46,115 nucleotides of DNA from Granulicella sp. L46 (lineage in GTDB: Bacteria > Acidobacteriota > Terriglobia > Terriglobales > Acidobacteriaceae). The stretch spans positions 128,672-174,786 of the forward strand of contig NZ_LMUT01000009.1 in assembly GCF_009765785.1 (NCBI RefSeq). The letters are read 5' to 3'. A model generated the notes under the pieces. It worked only from the letters and a program-made list of their open reading frames with translations, searched no databases and was not told where the DNA came from. The position numbers and the translations under genes were made by a program. Shown in pieces: positions 41,033 through 46,115 of the stretch; within the stretch, counting starts at the first letter, position 1, and every line of letters starts with the position of its first letter.

Positions 41033-41081
41033 TTGACATCACATTATTGAACAATGTTAGATTATCTCTAACGCCGTTAGA
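41033..41081. promoter_or_regulatory. TTGACA promoter element with three GTTAGA operator half-sites
   Basis: TTGACA (41033-41038) is followed by half-sites GTTAGA (41056-41061), TCTAAC (41067-41072) and GTTAGA (41076-41081). Adjacent half-sites are inverted, giving two overlapping dyads with 5- and 3-base spacers. A dimeric TetR repressor bound here would cover the -10 region of the oxidoreductase promoter. Dyads are visible; binding is inferred. Confidence 0.6.
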
Positions 41082-41121
41082 TTTTGGCCCCGACCGCGCC
41101 CGACCCCAAGGAGCACACACC

Positions 41122-42096
41122 ATGAAAGCAGCCATCGTCACCGCCGCCGGCAAGACCCCCATCTACGCAGACTTCCCCGACCCCACCCCCAAAGAAGGCG
41201 AACAACTCATCCGCGTCCGTGCCGCCGCACTCAGCAACCTCACCAAGTCACGAGCTTCCGGCGCCCACTACAGCTCCGCCGGCATCTACCCCGCCATCGC
41301 CGGCACCGACGGCGTTGGCCTCACCCCCGACAACCGCCGCGTCTACTTCGCCATGCCCGAATCCCCCTACGGTTCGCTAGCCGAACTCTGCCCAATCCAC
41401 CCCCGCCGCTGCGTAGAAATCCCCGGCACCCTCGACGACATCACGGCCGCCGCCATTGCCAACCCCGGCATGTCCGCCTGGGGCTCCCTCATCGAGCGCG
41501 CCAACCTCGCCCCCGGCGAAACCGTCCTCATCAATGGCGCCACCGGCACCGCTGGCCGAGTCGCCATCCAGCTAGCCAAATACTTAGGCGCCGCAAAGGT
41601 CATCGCCACGGGCCGCAATCCCTCCGAGCTCGCAACCCTCAAGCAACTAGGCGCCGACGAACTCATCCCCTTCGCCCTCGATCCCCAAAACCCAACCAGC
41701 GCCGCCGACTTCGCATCCGCCCTCGAGCAAACCTTCTCCACCGGCATCGACATCGTCATCGACTACCTCTGGGGACAATCCGCCCTAACCATCCTCACTG
41801 CCCTCGCCAAATCCATCGACGACCACCCCGTCCGCTTCGTCCAGGTAGGCAGCGCCGCCGGCGACCTCAACATCAACCTCCCCGCCGCACTCCTTCGTTC
41901 CTCCGCCATCACCCTTATGGGCAGCGGCATCGGCAGCGTAAGCCGCGAAGCCCTCGCCCAATCCATCCGCAGCACCTTCGAAGCCGTAGCCCCCGCCCAC
42001 TTAACCATCGACACGCAAATCGCCCCACTCTCAGAAGTAGAAACCGTCTGGGCCACCTCCACCGGCAAGCCCCGCGTCGTCTTCACCGTGGGCTAA
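41122..42096 (+). CDS. zinc-type/quinone oxidoreductase (MDR superfamily)
   Basis: A 324-residue cytosolic medium-chain reductase. The N-terminal GroES-like part is followed by the NADPH-binding Rossmann motif INGATGTAGRVAIQLAKYLGA (glycine-rich loop AxGxxG-type). It lacks the cysteine and histidine pattern of a catalytic zinc site, so it resembles the zinc-independent quinone oxidoreductase branch. AAGGAG lies eight bases before the ATG at 41122; the reading from 41047 is rejected. It probably detoxifies electrophilic substrates and is controlled by the divergent TetR. Confidence 0.9.
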   Translation: MKAAIVTAAGKTPIYADFPDPTPKEGEQLIRVRAAALSNLTKSRASGAHYSSAGIYPAIAGTDGVGLTPDNRRVYFAMPESPYGSLAELCPIHPRRCVEIPGTLDDITAAAIANPGMSAWGSLIERANLAPGETVLINGATGTAGRVAIQLAKYLGAAKVIATGRNPSELATLKQLGADELIPFALDPQNPTSAADFASALEQTFSTGIDIVIDYLWGQSALTILTALAKSIDDHPVRFVQVGSAAGDLNINLPAALLRSSAITLMGSGIGSVSREALAQSIRSTFEAVAPAHLTIDTQIAPLSEVETVWATSTGKPRVVFTVG

Positions 42097-42104
42097 TTTC
42101 TTCG

Positions 42105-43073
42105 CTAATCCACTGCGTCGGAGCCGCATCGAGGGCCGCCGTCCCCGATCGGCAGCCCCGCCGCGCGCCACGCCTTGAATCCGCCAACCATGTCAGTCGC
42201 ACGCCACAGCCCAAGGTCCTGCAGAGCCGCCGCCGCAAGGCTTGACGCATACCCTTCCGAGCAAAATAGGATCACGTGCACATCATGATCGGTAGCCACG
42301 GCCAGTCGAGCGCTGCTCGTCGGATCCAATCGCCACTCGAGCACATTCCGTTCGACAACCAGCGCGCCCGGAATGCTGCCCTCCGCCGCCCTCTGACTCT
42401 CTGGACGAATGTCGACCAGGATTGTCCCAGCCTTTCCCAACGCGTCATGTGCCTCGCGCGCAGACAGCCGTTGCAAGCGCGCACGTGCCGCCGAAAGCAT
42501 CTGCTCGACGCTCAATCGGCCCGCTCGCTTCTCCTGCCTCTCCACTCGCCACACCTCGTCGAGCCCGTCAGCCTGCCCCCGTTCCCGAGGAACCAGTCGA
42601 CCTTCGTCCACCTCGTATTCGTTCATCTCGTCCAGCGGAGGCGAATACGCATGAATACTGATCGCCGGCCCCAGCGAGCCATTTCCTACATCATGCGTGT
42701 AGTCAGGACCAAAGGAGCGCCCTCGGCCTGGATAGATACTCTGCGCCTGCTCACCAGGACGCCGCTCCTCAAGACTACCCGTCACCACGACGAACGCTCC
42801 TGAAGACGCCCCATGATCGTGGAAACCCGTGGACTGTCCTGGCAACCAGCTGATCACCCACAAGTCGTGGTCCGGACCGTGATACAGCCGCTCATACCAA
42901 CGCCCATCCGTGCGCAGTCGCACCCGTTCCATCCATCCATCCGACGCCGCAAAGCGCGAAACAATGTCCGCGAGTTCCTCAGGCGTCTTCAAAACTCCGC
43001 CGGCTTCCCCTTGCCCTCCCACCAGGCCTCTGTGGGCTTGCGACGCGACAGCATTCTCGATTCCAGATTGCAT
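42105..43073 (-). CDS. cysteine dioxygenase-rhodanese fusion protein
   Basis: A fusion of 322 residues from the ATG at 43073 (GGGAG five bases upstream; a TTG six codons earlier is less likely). Residues about 25-165 are a cupin-type cysteine dioxygenase with iron ligands H85 and H87 (GFHDHGASSGAF) and H127 (YTHDVGN). After a charged linker, residues 205-315 form a rhodanese domain with the VDIRPESQ motif and the catalytic loop FCSEGYASS (C271). The two together would oxidise cysteine and handle the resulting sulfane sulfur. Its convergent neighbour across 8 bases is the oxidoreductase gene. Confidence 0.88.
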   Translation of the reverse strand: MQSGIENAVASQAHRGLVGGQGEAGGVLKTPEELADIVSRFAASDGWMERVRLRTDGRWYERLYHGPDHDLWVISWLPGQSTGFHDHGASSGAFVVVTGSLEERRPGEQAQSIYPGRGRSFGPDYTHDVGNGSLGPAISIHAYSPPLDEMNEYEVDEGRLVPRERGQADGLDEVWRVERQEKRAGRLSVEQMLSAARARLQRLSAREAHDALGKAGTILVDIRPESQRAAEGSIPGALVVERNVLEWRLDPTSSARLAVATDHDVHVILFCSEGYASSLAAAALQDLGLWRATDMVGGFKAWRAAGLPIGDGGPRCGSDAVD

Positions 43074-43451
43074 AGTTTCTCCCTGGCTCAACCACCGTCA
43101 ACAAGGTCCGGCAACCGATGACGGCTACTCGACGCCACGACGGGCATACGATGAGAAATTCGGATGAGCTTTAGAGAAGGCGCTTCAGGAAGTTCTGAGC
43201 ATGTCGCGGCTCACCCAACGAGGGGCTGGTCAACGCGACAACAACAACGCAAGGAAAACGCCATACGTCGACGCTAGCATGGGCCCAAGAACCGGGTCAA
43301 TCTTCGAGCACACCATACCCATCAAGCCCATCCGCACAACCAAAAAATCCTTCTGCCGCCGCGTCTCAAAAATCCCCCATAATTCCTCTTGACAGAATCA
43401 TAGTGTTGTAGTCAACTACAACAGTAATTCAGCCACGGAGCAACAAACCCT
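43074..43451. promoter_or_regulatory. regulatory gap with TTGACA and GntR/YtrA operator palindrome
   Basis: No supported gene lies in this 378-bp gap; a weak 63-codon frame (43201-43392) has poor coding character. Near the right end, TTGACA (43389-43394) is followed by TGTTGTAGT-CA-ACTACAACA (43404-43423), a perfect 9-bp inverted repeat with a 2-base centre. It sits about 30 bases before the GntR gene and resembles autoregulatory sites of short YtrA-type GntR repressors, covering the -10 zone. Confidence 0.65.
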
Positions 43452-43829
43452 ATGGAACTTGAGTGGAACGACAGTCAGCCGATCTACCGCCAGCTTCGAG
43501 GCCGCGTCGTCGCCATGATCCTCGACGGCCTCCTCCAGGAAGGGGAACCCCTTCCCTCGGTCCGCACCGTTGCCGCCGAAAACCGCGTCAACCCTCTCAC
43601 CGTCCTCAAGAGCTATCAGGAACTTGTCGACCAGGGCATCGTCGAAAGCCGTCGCGGCCGCGGCATGTTCATCACCGCCGGAGCCCGCGACCTCCTTCTC
43701 CAGGCCGAACGCCAGAAGTTCCTCATCGAAGAATGGCCGCACCTCCAGGCCACCATCCAACGCCTCGGCCTCACCACCACCGATCTCTTAGCCGCACCTA
43801 ACTCCCACTCACAAGGAGGGCTCAAATGA
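43452..43829 (+). CDS. GntR family (YtrA-type) transcriptional regulator
   Basis: A 125-residue short GntR protein: winged helix at about residues 5-75 (DSQPIYRQLRGRVVAMILDG, PLPSVRTVAAENRVNPLTVLKSYQELVDQGIV, RRGRGMFI), with only a short C-terminal dimerisation tail instead of a metabolite-binding domain. This is the YtrA branch, typically linked to ABC transporters. It is the first gene of an operon with the ABC genes (4-base ATGA overlaps). It probably binds the palindrome at 43404-43423 and represses the operon until an envelope or antibiotic signal. Confidence 0.93.
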   Translation: MELEWNDSQPIYRQLRGRVVAMILDGLLQEGEPLPSVRTVAAENRVNPLTVLKSYQELVDQGIVESRRGRGMFITAGARDLLLQAERQKFLIEEWPHLQATIQRLGLTTTDLLAAPNSHSQGGLK

Positions 43830-44740
43830 CCTGCATCCAAGCCACCGGTCTCCACAAGTCCTACGGTTCTTCCGTCGCCCTCAACAGCATCGACCTCAAC
43901 GTTGCCGAAGGCCGCATCCTCGGCCTCATCGGCCCCAACGGCGCCGGCAAGACGACCCTGCTCAACGCCATCCTAGGTCTCACCTCCTTCCAGGGCTCGC
44001 TCTCCGTCCTCGGCCGTAATCCCTGGACACAGCGTGATCAGCTCATGAACGACGTAGCCTTCGTAGCCGACGTCGCCGTCCTCCCTCGCTGGATGCGTGT
44101 CTCCGACGCAATCGACTTCGTAGCCGGCATCCATCCCCGCTTCGATCGCGCGAAAGCCGAAGCCTTCCTCGCCCGCACCACCATCAAGCGCACCAGCAAG
44201 GTTCGCGAGCTCTCCAAGGGCATGGTCGCGCAACTCCATCTCGCCCTCGTCATGTCCATCGACGCCAAGCTCCTCGTACTCGACGAGCCCACCCTCGGCC
44301 TCGACATCCTCTTCCGCAAGCAGTTCTACGACTCCCTGCTCAACGACTACTTCGACCACCACCGCACCATCCTCGTCACCACCCATCAAATCGATGAGAT
44401 CCAGTACATCCTCACCGACCTCCTCTTCATCGATCGCGGCAACCTCGTCTTCGGCTGCAGCATGGACGACTTCGACACGCGCTACCTTGAGCTCATCGCA
44501 AACCCCGCGCAACTCGCCGCTGCCCGCGCCCTCAAGCCAATTCAAGAGCGCCAAACCTTCGGCCGCAGCATCCTCCTCTACGACCGCGTCTCCCGCGAAC
44601 AACTCGCTCCCCTTGGAGACGTCCGCACTCCCAGCATCGCCGACGTCTTCGTAGCCTTCGTCGGCCAGCCCAACCAACCCGCGCCCTACAGCCCACCACC
44701 CGTATCTACGCCCGGCTCGTACACAGGAGCAGCCCAATGA
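43826..44740 (+). CDS. ABC transporter ATP-binding protein (YtrB-like)
   Basis: A 304-residue nucleotide-binding subunit with Walker A GPNGAGKT (36-43), Q-loop region, a divergent signature LSKGM (129-133) in place of LSGGQ, and Walker B LLVLDEPTLGLD (149-160), followed by an H-loop HQIDEIQ. The 70-residue C-terminal extension is larger than usual. Divergent signatures are common in YtrB-type ABC-2 exporters. It overlaps both neighbours by four bases, so the three genes are translationally coupled. It probably acts with the permease in envelope or antibiotic defence. Confidence 0.92.
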   Translation: MTCIQATGLHKSYGSSVALNSIDLNVAEGRILGLIGPNGAGKTTLLNAILGLTSFQGSLSVLGRNPWTQRDQLMNDVAFVADVAVLPRWMRVSDAIDFVAGIHPRFDRAKAEAFLARTTIKRTSKVRELSKGMVAQLHLALVMSIDAKLLVLDEPTLGLDILFRKQFYDSLLNDYFDHHRTILVTTHQIDEIQYILTDLLFIDRGNLVFGCSMDDFDTRYLELIANPAQLAAARALKPIQERQTFGRSILLYDRVSREQLAPLGDVRTPSIADVFVAFVGQPNQPAPYSPPPVSTPGSYTGAAQ

Positions 44741-45696
44741 CCCCCCAGACCGACGCTCTCCCCACTTCGTTCCCCGATACCGCTCGCCCCACCGCCGTCG
44801 CCCACATCTCCGAAGCCCGCCTGCTCTTCTGGTCCATCCGCCGCGAGCTCTGGGAGAACCGCGCCATCTATATCGCGCCTCTCGCCGTCGCCGCCTTCAT
44901 CATCCTCGGCTTCTTCTACAGCACCCTCCGCATGCCCACAGGCATGCTCATCACCAGCACGGTCAACGACAACGGCACCATCACCCAAACCTCGCACGGC
45001 CTTAACCCCATCCTCCCCTACACCATCGCCGCCGGCCTCATCATGGCGACCACCTTCCTCGTCGGCATCTTCTATTGCCTCGACGCGCTCTACGGCGAGC
45101 GCCGCGACCGCAGCATCCTCTTCTGGAAATCCCTTCCCGTCTCCGACCTCACCACCGTCCTCTCCAAGGCCGCGATTCCCCTCGTCCTTCTTCCGCTGCT
45201 CACCTGGGCCATCACAGTCGTCACGCAGTCCCTCATGCTGCTCATCAACGTGACCGTCTTCCACGCCCGCGGCATCGACACCGGCCCCCTTCACAGCGGC
45301 CTTCCACTCACCCAGAACTCCATGATGCTGCTCTACCATCTGCTCGCCATCCACGCCCTCTGGTACGCGCCCATCTGGTGCTGGTTTCTTCTCGTCTCCG
45401 CCTGGGCTCGCCGCACGCCACTCCTCTGGGCCACTCTTCCTCCGCTAGCCCTCGGTGTTCTCGAAATGATCACGCTGCACACCGGCCACATCTTCGAGAT
45501 CCTGAAGTACCGCATCCACGGCCCCGGAGACATCGACTTCACCTCCCCCACCAACATGGCCCCCAACATGTCGATGCATATGGGCATGTCCCCCGCGCAG
45601 TTTCTCGCAACCCCGAGCCTCTGGACCGGCCTACTCCTCGCCGCCTTCTTCATCGCCGCCGCCATCCAGCTCCGCCGCTACCGCAACCCCCTCTAG
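44737..45696 (+). CDS. ABC-2 type permease
   Basis: A 319-residue inner-membrane permease with about six to seven helices, the first at about residues 45-65 (YIAPLAVAAFIILGFFYS). It carries the LFWSIRRELWENRAIYIAPL opening and YGERRDRSILFWKSLPVSDL, the cytoplasmic loop that contacts the ATPase in ABC-2 permeases. It is coupled to the upstream ATPase gene by an ATGA overlap. The next element is a 40-codon membrane peptide gene, followed by a DUF4386 gene. The substrate is unknown. Confidence 0.9.
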   Translation: MTPQTDALPTSFPDTARPTAVAHISEARLLFWSIRRELWENRAIYIAPLAVAAFIILGFFYSTLRMPTGMLITSTVNDNGTITQTSHGLNPILPYTIAAGLIMATTFLVGIFYCLDALYGERRDRSILFWKSLPVSDLTTVLSKAAIPLVLLPLLTWAITVVTQSLMLLINVTVFHARGIDTGPLHSGLPLTQNSMMLLYHLLAIHALWYAPIWCWFLLVSAWARRTPLLWATLPPLALGVLEMITLHTGHIFEILKYRIHGPGDIDFTSPTNMAPNMSMHMGMSPAQFLATPSLWTGLLLAAFFIAAAIQLRRYRNPL

Positions 45697-45712
45697 CCCC
45701 CACGCAAAATCC

Positions 45713-45760
45713 GGGTGCCCCATTCATGACGGCTTCATCGTCATGAGTGGGATAAGGGTC
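45713..45760. repeat. GGGTGCCCC hairpin repeat 1
   Basis: GGGTGCCCC runs into a 13-bp stem: CCCATTCATGACG (45719-45731), loop GCTTCAT, CGTCATGAGTGGG (45739-45751), with one T-G wobble position and no other mismatch. GATAAGGGT follows. It lies between the ABC permease stop and the peptide gene, 30 bases before the latter's ATG, so it may stabilise or separate the transcripts. Confidence 0.7.
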
Positions 45761-45789
45761 CCGTTGGAGACCCATCACAGGAGACCAGC

Positions 45790-45912
45790 ATGAATGCCGA
45801 CACGATCCGCCAAAACACACAAGACCTCCGCAAGACAGTAAGGAATCTCTCTACCGTCGCAGCCGCGTTGATCCTCACCGCAGCCGCCTGCTTCCTGCTA
45901 GCCGCGACGTAG
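45790..45912 (+). CDS. small single-helix membrane peptide (40 residues)
   Basis: This 40-codon frame is too short for most gene callers. AGGAG lies six bases before the ATG, an excellent ribosome site. The product has a polar N-terminus (MNADTIRQNTQDLRKTVRNL, positively charged at 14-18), then a hydrophobic helix (about 21-38, VAAALILTAAACFLLA) with a cysteine near its end, and stops at TAG. It fits a small membrane accessory peptide of the GntR-ABC operon. It is flanked on both sides by GGGTGCCCC-type hairpin repeats. Confidence 0.65.
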   Translation: MNADTIRQNTQDLRKTVRNLSTVAAALILTAAACFLLAAT

Positions 45913-45921
45913 GACGAAAGC

Positions 45922-45966
45922 GGGGTACCCCATCCGTACGCGTTCTTGCGGACGGGCGGGATGAGG
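45922..45966. repeat. GGGTGCCCC-type hairpin repeat 2
   Basis: GGGGTACCCC (45922-45931) and a 13-nt arm CCCATCCGTACGC (45929-45941), loop GTTCTT, GCGGACGGGCGGG (45948-45960), with 2-3 weak positions. GATGAGGGT follows. It has the same design as the repeat at 45713 (head, stem, GGATxAGGGT tail). Together the two flank the 40-codon peptide gene. Confidence 0.6.
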
Positions 45967-46027
45967 GTCTCACCGCCATCCACCCACCGGTTATCCGACA
46001 CGCTCATCCAGCCACGGAGCCACGCCA

Positions 46028-46115
46028 ATGACCGCACCTGAAGCCCAACGCTACGCGCGCCTCGCCGGCATCCTCCTCCTCATCTCCCTCGTAGCCGGCA
46101 GCTACGGCGAATCCT
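46028..46115 (+). CDS. DUF4386-like membrane protein, N-terminal part
   Basis: The frame begins at the ATG at 46028 (GGAG eight bases upstream) and runs off the right edge after 29 residues. The sequence MTAPEAQRYARLAGILLLIS matches the usual start of DUF4386 multi-helix membrane proteins. It is in the direction of the GntR-ABC operon and 115 bases from the peptide gene. The rest is outside the window. Confidence 0.6.
   Translation, partial: MTAPEAQRYARLAGILLLISLVAGSYGES

Noticed and set aside
43201..43392. A 63-codon frame upstream of the GntR gene
   Set aside because: No good ribosome site, odd composition, and it overlaps the promoter region.

Overview
The window looks like chromosomal DNA of a high-GC, free-living acidobacterium of the Terriglobia type (the Edaphobacter/Granulicella/Terriglobus group). 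This is inferred from strongly C-ending codons, the gene repertoire (poly-proline TonB-family protein, PadR plus membrane-protein pair, GntR/YtrA-ABC operon, ECF sigma operon with a secreted Ala/Gln-rich protein) and abundant short dispersed repeats at gene borders. No marker in the window proves the species. I see no tRNA, rRNA, CRISPR array, prophage or complete insertion sequence.

Layout. 1-4.2 kb (minus): the yajC-secD-secF protein-export operon, then a TonB-family energy transducer with its own very strong ribosome binding site. 4.5-9.6 kb: a membrane protein with a duplicated C-terminal domain, a secreted alpha/beta hydrolase with a TPR-like tail, a DUF427 protein and a MATE exporter. 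9.7-12.2 kb (minus): an MFS transporter that stops early inside a repeat, an O-methyltransferase-like protein and a hypothetical protein. 12.3-14.9 kb: azoreductase, DoxX and cupin genes divergent from a TetR regulator, with a paired-dyad operator between them. 15.2-18.6 kb: a GreB-like factor, a GNAT acetyltransferase and a PMT/ArnT-type membrane glycosyltransferase. 18.9-25.6 kb: tgt, an ECF sigma/anti-sigma/secreted-protein operon, three uncharacterised envelope proteins, and prmC. 25.7-31.9 kb: a vapBC module, an HGSNAT-like acyltransferase, DUF4126, an S10 peptidase, a P-loop kinase and glyA. 32-38.7 kb: a secreted protein with two retropepsin-like domains, a HAMP-SpoIIE phosphatase, an alpha/beta hydrolase carrying repeat DNA in its frame, and a PadR pair. 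38.8-46.1 kb: a beta-lactamase-fold hydrolase, a TetR/quinone-oxidoreductase divergon, a cysteine-dioxygenase/rhodanese fusion, and a YtrA-type GntR-ABC-permease operon followed by an unlisted 40-codon membrane peptide and the start of a DUF4386 gene.

The most unusual theme is a set of short repeats at gene junctions. I distinguish (i) REP-like clusters beginning GTCATCTCGACC or GTCATTCCGA, (ii) AGCT-N-AGCT stretches, (iii) CTCTATCCCC/TATCCCCTGC stretches, and (iv) hairpins beginning GGGTGCCCC. Several run into genes. They supply stop codons and last residues for tgt, a kinase gene, glyA and a truncated MFS gene, and they form in-frame internal insertions in tgt and in a hydrolase. A perfect 14-bp inverted repeat also covers the tgt start codon. 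Functions given here rest on motif reading and general family knowledge, without database searches.
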